Shown: positions 44,693 to 53,624 of the stretch, piece by piece
Numbering within the stretch: the stretch's first letter is position 1
Layout of the letters: every line of letters starts with the position of its first letter
Source: Azoarcus sp. CIB
GTDB taxonomy: Bacteria > Pseudomonadota > Gammaproteobacteria > Burkholderiales > Rhodocyclaceae
DNA: 64,000 nucleotides
Assembly: GCF_001190925.1 (NCBI RefSeq)
Contig: NZ_CP011072.1
Location: forward strand, 5,193,031-5,257,030
Direction: 5' to 3'
The notes under the pieces: generated by a model
Told to the model about the DNA's origin: nothing
Database searches by the model: none
The model's input: the letters and a program-made list of their open reading frames with translations, nothing else
Program-made: the position numbers and the translations under genes

Positions 44693-45307
44693 TCAGGCCA
44701 GCTCGTCGGCAAAGGCGTGATTGACGTCGCGGTGATGGAGCTCATCCGCGCGCACCGCGATGATGACCTCGCGCAAGCGCGCGTCCTGGGCGAGATTCCA
44801 GTAATCGATCGCGATCTTCGGCGCCGGGACGTTGGCGTAGGTGCCGTTGTCCACGCCGGCCAGATACTCGGTGTAGCTGTAGACCGCCTCTTCCTCGAAG
44901 TAACCGACGACGCGATGCGCGGTGCGTGGCGAGATCAGGTACAGCAGGAAGTAGAAGTTGAAGAACACGCCCTGCGCGATCACGATCAGCAGCCGTTCGA
45001 GACGCGTCGGCTGGGCGACGTGAATGAAGGTCATCAGGTGGATGCGTTCGTTGTCCGCTTCATCCAGAAGCGTGCGGATCCAGCCGCGGTCGCCTTCCAT
45101 CCGGCGCAGCGCACGCAGATGCTGCAGCGCGCCCCCCACCATGCCGGGCACGGCCGCAACCGTTTCCAGCACCACCGCACGATGGCCGTAGCGACGCGCG
45201 AAAACCGTGTCGGCGAAGAAGCGCATCGCCTTGGTGAAGGCCAGCGCAATGCGGTCGGAGAAATCGCGCGGGACGTGGTGTCGCTCTAGCGGAGGAGTAT
45301 CTGACAT
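44693..45307 (-). CDS. aox: Alternative oxidase (cyanide-resistant ubiquinol oxidase)
   Basis: 204 residues. The di-iron ligands are all visible: [43 protein letters not shown] and [19 protein letters not shown]. Hydrophobic segments such as [20 protein letters not shown] anchor it on the cytoplasmic membrane surface. It oxidises ubiquinol and reduces O2 to water without pumping protons. AOX is mainly known from plants and fungi but also occurs in some proteobacteria. The ATG at 45307 lacks a clear ribosome-binding site, but no other start fits. Confidence 0.92.
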   Translation of the reverse strand: MSDTPPLERHHVPRDFSDRIALAFTKAMRFFADTVFARRYGHRAVVLETVAAVPGMVGGALQHLRALRRMEGDRGWIRTLLDEADNERIHLMTFIHVAQPTRLERLLIVIAQGVFFNFYFLLYLISPRTAHRVVGYFEEEAVYSYTEYLAGVDNGTYANVPAPKIAIDYWNLAQDARLREVIIAVRADELHHRDVNHAFADELA

Positions 45308-45578
45308 AGGCAGCCAAGGGTCGTGAATTAACGCAATGCTCGTCCTTGCTTTGCGCAATCTGATTGATATTGCAGCGCAATTCCGTTCGTTACCGAACAC
45401 ACGGGAGATTTTTCGGATCACCCGAATCCGGGCGCGGCACGCGCCCGCGGGATTTATTCGATCCTGTGCGCGCTGACGTACCGAACATCCGCACCGAGAC
45501 GGGTAGTGTGAAATCGGCGACAGGAACATCGCGCATCCCAGGCGATCCGGTCGCATCACTCACACGGAGGTCAGTCTC

Positions 45579-45653
45579 ATGAACAGCATCGTTTACATCG
45601 TCGGCGCAGTTGTCATCGTCCTGGTGATCTTGTCGTTTTTCGGGCTTCGCTAG
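45579..45653 (+). CDS. 24-residue single-span membrane peptide
   Basis: ATG 45579 follows a strong GGAGG (45566-45570) at good spacing. The peptide begins MNSIVYIVGAVVIVLVILSF and ends in Leu-Arg before TAG, so it is almost entirely one membrane helix. Similar tiny hydrophobic proteins are, as far as I recall, encoded in related betaproteobacteria, which argues against chance. Function is unknown. It lies between the aox gene and the YihY-family gene. Confidence 0.65.
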   Translation: MNSIVYIVGAVVIVLVILSFFGLR

Positions 45654-45793
45654 CGCATCCGACTGAACAGTTGTTGATCGCCGCGCGAATCAGCGCTTGC
45701 GATCCGGGGTCGCGCGCTGCGCAATGGTGCATGGCGCGGGTGCGGGTGTAGTCTGACGCCGCCTTCCGACAAATCGTGCGCGATTCCGCATCC

Positions 45794-46693
45794 ATGCTGA
45801 CCGATCACGCCGCAGAAGTCCTCAAGCATCCGGGTGCGTTCGTGCTCCGGACGCTGAAGGCGTTCCGCGCCAACCAGGGCCTGCTGCTGGCCGGCGCGAT
45901 CGCCTATTACGCGCTGCTATCGACCGTGCCGCTGCTCATCCTCACCGTGATCGGGCTGTCCCACATCATTGGCGAGGACGAGTTGCTGCAGACCCTCGGG
46001 CGATACCTCGAATGGCTGCTGCCGGGTCAGTCGCATGCGATCGTGGCGGAACTGGCGAATTTCCTGGCGCACCGCGAAGTCATCGGCTGGGTGTTGCTCG
46101 CCACCATGCTGTTCTTCAGCTCATTGGCCTTCACCGTGCTGGAGAACGCGATGTCGGTGATCTTCCACCACCGGGTGGCGATCAGGCGGCGCCACTTCCT
46201 CGTCTCGGCCGTGATGCCGTATGTCTACATCCTGTTCCTTGCGTTCGGCCTGCTGCTGGCGACGCTGGTGGCGGGCAGCCTGCAGGCCATGGGCGAGGAA
46301 CGGGTGGAGTTCCTCGGGCGCAGCTGGTCACTTGGCGGCGTGTCCGGCGTGCTGCTCTATCTGCTCGGTCTCGCGGGCGAAATCTTCATGCTGACGTCCG
46401 TCTACCTCGTGATGCCGGTGGGCCGGCTGTCACTGCAACACGCCCTGCTCGGTGCGGTCACCGCGGCGCTGCTGTGGGAGCTCTCGCGCCATGTGCTCGT
46501 GTGGTATTTCACCACGCTGTCGCAAATCAGCACCGTCTACGGTTCCCTGACGACGGCGATCGCGGTTCTGCTGAGCCTGGAGGTTGCGGCAACCCTGCTG
46601 TTGCTGGGGGCGCAGGTCATCGCTGAGTACGAGCGCAGCGGCACTGGCGCCCCTGAAGCACGACCGCAGCCGTTCACGACCGGGCAGGGCTGA
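45794..46693 (+). CDS. YihY/virulence factor BrkB-family membrane protein
   Basis: 299 residues from ATG 45794 (a GTG at 45776 would add six). Six hydrophobic segments follow the family pattern, including LAGAIAYYALLSTVPLLILT, IGWVLLATMLFFSSLAFTVL and LLYLLGLAGEIFMLTSVYLV. The C-terminal LSQISTVYGSLTTAIAVLLS is a conserved YihY stretch. The protein is integral to the inner membrane; its biochemical role is not established. It converges with trkH. Confidence 0.9.
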   Translation: MLTDHAAEVLKHPGAFVLRTLKAFRANQGLLLAGAIAYYALLSTVPLLILTVIGLSHIIGEDELLQTLGRYLEWLLPGQSHAIVAELANFLAHREVIGWVLLATMLFFSSLAFTVLENAMSVIFHHRVAIRRRHFLVSAVMPYVYILFLAFGLLLATLVAGSLQAMGEERVEFLGRSWSLGGVSGVLLYLLGLAGEIFMLTSVYLVMPVGRLSLQHALLGAVTAALLWELSRHVLVWYFTTLSQISTVYGSLTTAIAVLLSLEVAATLLLLGAQVIAEYERSGTGAPEARPQPFTTGQG

Positions 46694-46743
46694 CTGGCAC
46701 GACGGTCCGGCGCCGGATCGAAGCCGGCGGCTCGGGATGCCGC

Positions 46744-48210
46744 TCAGCGCCGCCAGAACACCGGCGTCATCACCACCAGCAGCGTGAAGATCTCCAGGCG
46801 ACCCAGGATCATCGTGAAACTCAGCACCCAGGTCTGGAAGTCGGTCAGCCCCTGGTAATTGGACGCCGGGCCGAGCGCGCCGAGGCCCGGGCCGGTGTTG
46901 TTGAGGCAGGCCACCACGCCCGAGAACGCCGTGACAATGTCCAGCCCGGTCGCCGACAACAGCAAGGTCAGCGACACGATGGTCACCATGTACATGAAGC
47001 TGAAGCCCAGCACCGCGTGCAGGATGTCGTCCGACACCGGCTGCCTGCGGATGCGCACCGGATGCACCGCCTGCGGGTGCAGCGAGCGCACGATCTCGCG
47101 GAACACCTGCTTGTACAGGATCATCGCGCGCATCATCTTGATGCCGCCGCCGGCCGAGCCGGAGCAGGCGATGAAGCTGCCGAGGAACAGCACCCAGATC
47201 TGCGCGAACATCGGCCACAGCGTGTAGTCGTAGGTCGCCAGCCCGAGCGAGGTCGAGATCGACACGACGTGAAAAGCGACGTAGCGCAGCGTGCTGAGGA
47301 AATCCGCATGCACGTCGAACTGCACGAGGTACACGGTGAGGACGACGGTGCTCAGCGCGAGCGTCGCGAAATAGAACGGCAGCTCGGGGTCGGCGAGATA
47401 GGGCCTGAGGCTGCGGCGCGCGAAAGCGAGGTAATGGGTCGCGAAGTTGAGGCCGGACAGCAGCGCGAACACGATCACGATCATGTCCACCGACACGTTG
47501 CCAAAGTGCCCGAGCGACGCGTCCTTGCTCGAAAATCCCCCCAGCCCGACGACGCTGAAGGTGTGGATGATCGCCTCCCAGCCGTCCAGCCCGGCGAGCC
47601 ACAGGCTCGCGGCGCACGCCACGGTGAGCAGGCAGTAGGTCAGCCACAGGCCCTTCGCGGTCTCGGCGATGCGCGGCGTCAGGCTCTGCTCCTTCATCGG
47701 CGTCGGCACCTCGACCTTCATCAGCTGCCGCCCGCCGATGCCCAGCAGCGGCAGGATCGCGACCACCAGCACGATGACGCCCATGCCGCCGATCCAGTGC
47801 ATGAAGGTGCGCCACAGGTTGATCGACACCGGCAGGTGATCCAGCCCCACCAGCACCGTGCCGCCGGTCGCGGTAAGGCCCGACACCGCCTCGAAGTACG
47901 CGTCGGTCACCGACAGGTCGGGGATGAAGTCGAGCAGCGGCAGCGCGCCGAACACCGGCATCACGATCCACGTCAGCGCCACCAGCAGGAAACCGTCGCG
48001 CGTATGCAGGTCGCGCTTCCTGCCGCGCGTCGGCAGCCACATCAGCAGGCCCGCCGCCAGCGTGATCAGCACCGCGTGGTCGAACGCGACGGTCGCGCCG
48101 TCGCCGACGAACCACGACACCGCGAGCGGAAACAGCATCAGCACGCCGAACAGCATCACGATCAGGCCCAGTGCGTTGAGCACCGGGTGGGTATCGGCGC
48201 GGCGCCTCAT
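46744..48210 (-). CDS. trkH: Potassium uptake channel subunit TrkH
   Basis: 488 residues with four M1-P-M2 repeats. Filter-like segments include AVSGLTATGGTVL, SVVGLGGFSS, SGSAGGGIKMM and LNNTGPGLG. It forms the K+ path and is gated by TrkA. Start ATG 48210 overlaps the trkA stop (ATGA), as is common for trkAH operons. It ends WRR at the tail of the long minus-strand run. Confidence 0.96.
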   Translation of the reverse strand: MRRRADTHPVLNALGLIVMLFGVLMLFPLAVSWFVGDGATVAFDHAVLITLAAGLLMWLPTRGRKRDLHTRDGFLLVALTWIVMPVFGALPLLDFIPDLSVTDAYFEAVSGLTATGGTVLVGLDHLPVSINLWRTFMHWIGGMGVIVLVVAILPLLGIGGRQLMKVEVPTPMKEQSLTPRIAETAKGLWLTYCLLTVACAASLWLAGLDGWEAIIHTFSVVGLGGFSSKDASLGHFGNVSVDMIVIVFALLSGLNFATHYLAFARRSLRPYLADPELPFYFATLALSTVVLTVYLVQFDVHADFLSTLRYVAFHVVSISTSLGLATYDYTLWPMFAQIWVLFLGSFIACSGSAGGGIKMMRAMILYKQVFREIVRSLHPQAVHPVRIRRQPVSDDILHAVLGFSFMYMVTIVSLTLLLSATGLDIVTAFSGVVACLNNTGPGLGALGPASNYQGLTDFQTWVLSFTMILGRLEIFTLLVVMTPVFWRR

Positions 48211-49613
48211 AGGAAGCCGAAGCTCACCTGGAACAGCTTTTCGACCTGATGCACGAGCTTCTTGTGCGTGCAGAACACGATCACGTGATCGCCGCTCTCC
48301 ACGACCGTGTCGTGATGCGGCATCACCACCAGGCGGCGCGCGACCTTGCCGTCGGGCCGCATCTCGTCGCGCACGATCGCACCGATGGTCGCGCCCTTGG
48401 GCAGCGGAATCTCCGCGATTGCGCGGCCGACCACCTTGGAGTCCTTGCGCGTGCCGTGCGCGATGATCTCCAGCGCCTCGGCCGCGCCACGGCGCAGGCT
48501 GTGCACGGCGACCACGTCGCCCTGGCGCACGTGCTGCAGCAGCGAGCCGATCGACGTCTGGGCGGGCGAGATCGCGATGTCGATCGGCCCCCCCTGCACC
48601 AGATCGACGTAGCTGCGGCGGTTGATCAGCGCCAGCGTGCGGTGCGCCCCCATGCGCTTGGCGAGCGACGCCGACATGATGTTGTCCTCGTCGTCGTTGG
48701 TCAGCGCGAGGAACATGTCGGCCTCGTCGATGCCCTCGTTCTCGAGCAGCTTCTCGTCGGTCGAGTCGCCGCGCAGCACCAGCGCGCGGTGCAGCTGGCT
48801 CGCGAGGAAGTCCGCGCGGCGGCGATCGACCTCTATGACTTTGACATTGTGATCGTCCTCGATGCCGCGCGCCAGGCGCAGGCCGATGTTGCCCCCGCCG
48901 GCGATGATGATGCGACGGATCGGCCGATCCTCGCGCCGGATCTCGCGCATCACCTGGCGGATATGCACGCTCGCGGCGAGGCAGAACACCTCGTCGCCGG
49001 GCAGGATCATCGTGTCGCCCTCGGGGATGATCGCCTCCCCGTCGCCGCGGTAGATCGCCGCGATGCGCACCTCGACGTTGGGCATGTGGTAGCGCAGCGC
49101 CTTCAGCGGATGGCCGACCAGCGGCCCGCCCTCGAACGCGCGCACGCAGATCAGGCTCAGCACCCCGCCGGCGAACTCCATGACCTGCAGCGCCTCGGGG
49201 AAGGCCACCAGACGCTTGATGTAGTCCGTGACGACCTGCTCCGGACAGATCGAGAAATCGACCGCGAAGTTGTTGTCGTCGAGCAGTTCCGGGTAATCGA
49301 CGAAATCGCTCGAACGCAGCCGCGCAACGCGCGTGGGCAGGTTGAACAGCGTCTTCGCGACGCGACACGCACACAGGTTGGTCTGGTCCGACTGCGTCAC
49401 CGCGATCAGCAGGTCGGCGTCGTCCGCCCCCGCCTCGCGCAGCACCGACGGCGACGCGGCGTTGCCGATCACCGTGCGCAATTCGAGGCGATCGCGCAGC
49501 ACCTCGAGATGCTCGGCACTGGTGTCGATCAGGGTGATGTCGTTGGCTTCGGAGACGAGGTTTTCCGCCACCGACGCGCCCACCTGGCCCGCCCCGAGGA
49601 TGATGATCTTCAC
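48207..49613 (-). CDS. trkA: Trk potassium system NAD-binding regulator TrkA
   Basis: 468 residues with two RCK modules. The first begins MKIIILGAGQVGASVAENLV and the second RIIIAGGGNIGLRLARGIED; both are Rossmann NAD(H) sites. Each is followed by a TrkA_C domain (ALRYHMPNVEVRIAAIYRGD, IAEIPLPKGATIGAIVRDEM). It sits on the cytoplasmic face of TrkH and controls K+ uptake. It lies 89 bases downstream of the response-regulator gene. Confidence 0.97.
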   Translation of the reverse strand: MKIIILGAGQVGASVAENLVSEANDITLIDTSAEHLEVLRDRLELRTVIGNAASPSVLREAGADDADLLIAVTQSDQTNLCACRVAKTLFNLPTRVARLRSSDFVDYPELLDDNNFAVDFSICPEQVVTDYIKRLVAFPEALQVMEFAGGVLSLICVRAFEGGPLVGHPLKALRYHMPNVEVRIAAIYRGDGEAIIPEGDTMILPGDEVFCLAASVHIRQVMREIRREDRPIRRIIIAGGGNIGLRLARGIEDDHNVKVIEVDRRRADFLASQLHRALVLRGDSTDEKLLENEGIDEADMFLALTNDDEDNIMSASLAKRMGAHRTLALINRRSYVDLVQGGPIDIAISPAQTSIGSLLQHVRQGDVVAVHSLRRGAAEALEIIAHGTRKDSKVVGRAIAEIPLPKGATIGAIVRDEMRPDGKVARRLVVMPHHDTVVESGDHVIVFCTHKKLVHQVEKLFQVSFGFL

Positions 49614-49702
49614 CTGACAGACGCCCCGGACATTATGGAAGCCTGATTCTACGCGAGCCGCCGGCCCGCGCAGCGGGACTGTTGCGCGCCCGCCTCAGTC
49701 TC

Positions 49703-50947
49703 TCAGGCTTCCTCGGTGCGCCGGCTGCCGTGCAGGCCCAGCTGCTTGAGCTTGCGGTACAGGTGCGTGCGCTCGAGGCCGCTCTTCTCCGCCAGGCGCG
49801 TCATGTTGCTGCCTTCGAGGCGCAGGTGGTGCTCGAAGTACAGGCGCTCGAAGGCCTCGCGCGCCTCGCGCAGCGGCTGGTCGAGCGATACCGCGACCGC
49901 GCCTTCGGTGGACGGGATCAGCAGCCGACGCACGTCGGTCAGCGCGATCTCCTCGTCCAGCGTCCCCAGCGCGAGCGACTTCACCGCCGCGCGCAGCTCC
50001 GCATAACCGCCCGGCCAGGGCTGCGCGCGCAGCGCGTTCAGCGCCGCCGTCGAGAAGTGGCGGCGCGGCACCTCGCCGGCCTCCACGAGGTGCAGCAGGA
50101 GCTGCGCGGCGATCTCGGGCAGGTCGTCACGCACATCCGCGAGCGAGGGCGGCGCCAGGCTCACCTCGAACAGGCGCACCGCAAGCGACTCCTCCCAACC
50201 TTCGCGCACCAACGACTCCAGCGTATGGTCGGTCGCGACCACCAGGCGCAAGTCGTAGCGCTCCAGCCGTTCCAGCGCGAACGCGAGGTTCTTCTGCTGC
50301 GTGCGCGACAAGCGCGCGAGCTCGCCGACGAACAGCACGCCACCCTGGCCGGCCTGCAGCTGGTTCACGTCCAGCGGTACCGATACGGCGGCAAGATCCA
50401 GCCACGACGACGCCTTCGGCTGCACGCTGCGCGCCGCGAGTTCCGCGATGCTGCCCTGCCCCACGCGCAGCAGCAGCACGCGCGAATTGACCACCACCTG
50501 CTGCACCAGCCGCGCCAGTTCGCGCAGCGGCGCCGAGCGCGTGAAGGCCGCGAGCGTCAGCGGCGCCGGCGCACCGGGTGCGGCCGGGCGCTGCAGGCCG
50601 CGCTTCACCGCCGACAGCAGCTTCTGCAGGCCGATCGGCTTCTCCAGATAGTCGATCGCGCCGATGCGCGTCGCCTCGACCGCCGTGTCTATCGTGCCGT
50701 GTCCGGACATCATCACGACCGGCATGTTGAGCTGGCCGTTCGCCGACCACTCCTTCAGCAGCGTGATGCCATCGGTATCGGGCATCCAGATATCCAGCAG
50801 CACCAGGTCCGGACGCCGCGCATTGCGCACCGCACGCGCCGCAGCGGCGTTCTCCGCCAGCACCACGTCGTGGCCTTCGTCGCGCAGGATCTCCGACAAT
50901 AGTTCGCGGATACCGACTTCGTCGTCAACGATAAGTATGTTTGCCAT
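49703..50947 (-). CDS. NtrX-like response regulator with degenerate AAA+ domain
   Basis: 414 residues. The receiver domain is intact (ANILIVDDEVGIRELLSEIL, LVLLDIWMPDTDGITLLKEW, YLEKPIGLQKLLSAV). The central region keeps AAA+ features (GGVLFVGELARLSRTQQKNL, VVATDHTLESLVREGWEESL, PWPGGYAELRAAVKSLALG). It lacks the GESGTGKE Walker A and the GAFTGA sigma-54 contact loop, reading VNSRVLLLRVGQGSIAELAA instead. The C-terminal Fis HTH (NMTRLAEKSGLERTHLYRKL) is intact. It should bind DNA but probably cannot remodel sigma-54 polymerase. It pairs with the kinase encoded 10 bases upstream. Confidence 0.88.
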   Translation of the reverse strand: MANILIVDDEVGIRELLSEILRDEGHDVVLAENAAAARAVRNARRPDLVLLDIWMPDTDGITLLKEWSANGQLNMPVVMMSGHGTIDTAVEATRIGAIDYLEKPIGLQKLLSAVKRGLQRPAAPGAPAPLTLAAFTRSAPLRELARLVQQVVVNSRVLLLRVGQGSIAELAARSVQPKASSWLDLAAVSVPLDVNQLQAGQGGVLFVGELARLSRTQQKNLAFALERLERYDLRLVVATDHTLESLVREGWEESLAVRLFEVSLAPPSLADVRDDLPEIAAQLLLHLVEAGEVPRRHFSTAALNALRAQPWPGGYAELRAAVKSLALGTLDEEIALTDVRRLLIPSTEGAVAVSLDQPLREAREAFERLYFEHHLRLEGSNMTRLAEKSGLERTHLYRKLKQLGLHGSRRTEEA

Positions 50948-50957
50948 TTGTCACTAA

Positions 50958-53072
50958 TCACATTTCCGCGGAAGCGAGGCGCAAGCGAATGCGCACCTCG
51001 GCCCCGCCGGTTTCGCCGTTCAGCAGGCGAACCTCGCCGCCATGTTCGTCGATGATCTTCTTCACCATCGCCAGCCCCAGGCCCGTCCCGCGGCTCTTGG
51101 TCGTGAAGTACGGTTCGAACGCGCGCGTCAGCAGCTGCGCCGGAAAGCCCGGCCCATTGTCGCGCAGCTGCAGCGCGACGCGATCGCCATCGAGGCGCGT
51201 CGTCAGGGTGACCACGCCGCCTTCCTGCCCCGCGAGCGCGTCCTCCGCATTCTGCAGCAGGTTATGGATCACCTGCCGGATCTGGCTCGCGTCGCCCGCC
51301 ACCGGCGGCAGGTTGCGCCCCAGCTCGGCGCGGATCATCACCGGCGAACTCTCGTACAGGTTGAGCACCTCGCCGACCAGCGCATTCAGGTCGAGGCGAC
51401 CGAGCACCGGACTAGGGAGCTTCGCATAATCCCGGAAATCGTTCACCATGTTTTTCATCGCCTCGACCTGGTTGACGATCGTGCGCGTCGCCCGTTCGAG
51501 CACCTCCCGCCCCTCGTCATCGAGCCGGTCCGCGAGCTTGTACGCCAGCCGCTCCGCCGAGAGCTGGATCGGCGTGAGGGGATTCTTGATCTCATGGGCC
51601 AGCCGGCGCGCCACCTCCGCCCACGCCGCCGTGCGCTGCGCGGCAATCAGGCGCGAAATGTCGTCAAACACCACCACCAGGCCCCCGCCCGAGGCCTGCG
51701 GCAGGCTCGCACCGTGGATCAGCAGCGTCTGCGTCGCCCCCTCCTGAGACACCAGCTCCTGCTCCTCGTGCCAGTCGCCCGCGTTGTCGGCGAAGCCCCT
51801 CACCAACGCGTCGCGAAAGCCGTGGTGCTTCGGCCACTGTGCCAGCGTCAGCTCCTCGTAGCCCTCCAGCTCGTCCTGCAGGATCGCCATCGCGCCGGCG
51901 TTGGCCGCACGCAGCTTGCCGTCCGCGGCGAACGCGAGCACCCCCGTCGACAGGTTCGCCAGCACGCTCTCGAGGTAGGCGCGCGAGGATTCGACCGCGG
52001 CGCGGTTGCGATCGGCGAGATCGCGCGCCTCCACGAGTTGGCGCGTCATACGGTTGAAGGACTGCGTCAGCACGCCCAGCTCGTCGCGCGCCGGTAGCGC
52101 CTGGCGCGGGCTGAAGTCGCCTTGCGCCACCGCCTGCGTGCCCTCGGCAAGGATCAGCAGCGGCGCCACCAGCCTCCGCGACAGCACGAACGCCACCGCG
52201 ACCGCCGCGAGCAGCGCGACCAGCAGGGTCAGCGTCAGCGTCAGGGTGTAGATGCGGTTCAGCCCCGCGCGACCGAGGGTCAGCTGCTGGTACTCGCGAT
52301 AGGCCTCCTGCACCGCCTCGGCGTTGCGCACGAAAGACTCCGGCACCGCCTGCATCAGCTGCAGATAATGGGTATCCATGTTGAGCGTGCGCGACGGGAT
52401 GGGCACCACGACGCGTATCGTCAGCCCCTCGCCCGTGCGGCTGTCGACGACGTGGTAGCGCTGCGTCTGGCGGGCCTCGCGCAGCTGCGCCGCGCTGGGC
52501 AGCTCGGGAAAGAGTCCCCCGAGGCCGTCCGAGACGGTCACCACGACCTGCCCCGAAGGCCCGATCACGGTCGCGCTGGCGACGCCCGCCTGTTCGCGCA
52601 GACGATTGAGCAGGGTCGGCGGCACGGGCTCGACTCCCTCGAGATCGAGCGCCATGTCGCGCGCCTTGTCGCTCACCTGGCTGGTTAGATAGTCGAGCGC
52701 ATTCTGCCCCAGCGCGATGCCACCCTCGAGCGCCGAATCGACGCGCACGTCGAACCACGACTCGATGCTGCGCACCACGAACTGCAGCGACACGGCATAC
52801 ACCACGACGCCGGGCACCAGCGCCATCAGCGCGAACATCAGCATCAGGCGGTACTTCAGGCGCGACCCGAACTGGCGTGTGCGGTACTCGCGCCACAGGC
52901 GGCGCAACTGGAAGGCGACAAGCCCGAGCAGTGCGACGACGATCGCACCGTTGATCGCCAGCAGGTAGCGATAACTCTCCGCGAAGAGGTCCGTATTCGA
53001 GGTCGCCGACGCGAGCAGGAAGAGCGAGATGCCGGCGATCGCCGCGACGACGACGAGGAGCGTGCGCTTCAT
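50958..53072 (-). CDS. NtrY-like membrane sensor histidine kinase
   Basis: 704 residues. Membrane helices lie near residues 5-25, 38-60, 78-100 and 285-305, then a HAMP (VLSRRLVAPLLILAEGTQAV), a PAS-like domain (VLANLSTGVLAFAADGKLRA) and the kinase core: H box RRLAHEIKNPLTPIQLSAER, N box IHNLLQNAEDALAG, and GPGFPAQLLTRAFEPYFTTK with GTGLGLAMVKKI. This is the NtrY architecture. It is probably the cognate kinase of the NtrX-like regulator. Its start overlaps the DUF4390 stop by four bases. Confidence 0.93.
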   Translation of the reverse strand: MKRTLLVVVAAIAGISLFLLASATSNTDLFAESYRYLLAINGAIVVALLGLVAFQLRRLWREYRTRQFGSRLKYRLMLMFALMALVPGVVVYAVSLQFVVRSIESWFDVRVDSALEGGIALGQNALDYLTSQVSDKARDMALDLEGVEPVPPTLLNRLREQAGVASATVIGPSGQVVVTVSDGLGGLFPELPSAAQLREARQTQRYHVVDSRTGEGLTIRVVVPIPSRTLNMDTHYLQLMQAVPESFVRNAEAVQEAYREYQQLTLGRAGLNRIYTLTLTLTLLVALLAAVAVAFVLSRRLVAPLLILAEGTQAVAQGDFSPRQALPARDELGVLTQSFNRMTRQLVEARDLADRNRAAVESSRAYLESVLANLSTGVLAFAADGKLRAANAGAMAILQDELEGYEELTLAQWPKHHGFRDALVRGFADNAGDWHEEQELVSQEGATQTLLIHGASLPQASGGGLVVVFDDISRLIAAQRTAAWAEVARRLAHEIKNPLTPIQLSAERLAYKLADRLDDEGREVLERATRTIVNQVEAMKNMVNDFRDYAKLPSPVLGRLDLNALVGEVLNLYESSPVMIRAELGRNLPPVAGDASQIRQVIHNLLQNAEDALAGQEGGVVTLTTRLDGDRVALQLRDNGPGFPAQLLTRAFEPYFTTKSRGTGLGLAMVKKIIDEHGGEVRLLNGETGGAEVRIRLRLASAEM

Positions 53073-53620
53073 GGCGTGGCGCCTGCGAGGAAGGACCAGC
53101 GCTGCCAGTCGGTGGCGAGGTTCCAGTCTCGGCTGCCGATCGCGGTCACCTGAAAGGGCTTGGGCAACAGGTTGGTTTCGAGCTGGAAGCGCAGCGCGGC
53201 ACGGTACGTAGTGCCGGTCTTGAGGTCGCCCGCGGGCGCGATCAGCCAGTTGCGGATGCGCTGCATCGTGCGCACCGCGGACTCCAGCGTTTCGAAACTC
53301 TGGTGGAAGTTGCCGACCGACAGGCGGTAGCTGCGCGCGATCGCGTTGTAGGTAAGACGGAAATTAAGCGTGCGGTCCGCGACGACCTCGTCGAGCCAGT
53401 ACCAGCGGTCGCGCTCGACGACGAACTGCGCACTGAAGTACAGCGACACGCCGCGATTGACGGCTTCCACGAGGCGCGGATTGAGCTCGAGATCAATGTC
53501 GGCATTCACGACATAGCCCTCGTCGCCCACCACGATCTCGGCGTAATCGATACGCCCCTCGGCCAGCGCCGCAAGCGGCACCAACAGGCACAGCGCGACG
53601 GCAGCGAGCGCGCGTTTCAC
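53069..53620 (-). CDS. DUF4390 secreted protein
   Basis: 183 residues from GTG 53620. The N-terminus (VKRALAAVALCLLVPLAALA) is a signal peptide. The mature part shows the DUF4390 pattern: VVNADIDLELNPRLVEAVNR, GVSLYFSAQFVVERDRWYW, LTYNAIARSYRLSVG and RWSFLAGATP at the end. GTG 53620 starts four bases after the rsmB stop and gives a proper signal peptide; longer frames read through rsmB. Its place between rsmB and ntrY is conserved in betaproteobacteria. It may present a signal to the kinase, which is inference. Confidence 0.87.
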   Translation of the reverse strand: MKRALAAVALCLLVPLAALAEGRIDYAEIVVGDEGYVVNADIDLELNPRLVEAVNRGVSLYFSAQFVVERDRWYWLDEVVADRTLNFRLTYNAIARSYRLSVGNFHQSFETLESAVRTMQRIRNWLIAPAGDLKTGTTYRAALRFQLETNLLPKPFQVTAIGSRDWNLATDWQRWSFLAGATP

Positions 53621-53624
53621 CCGC

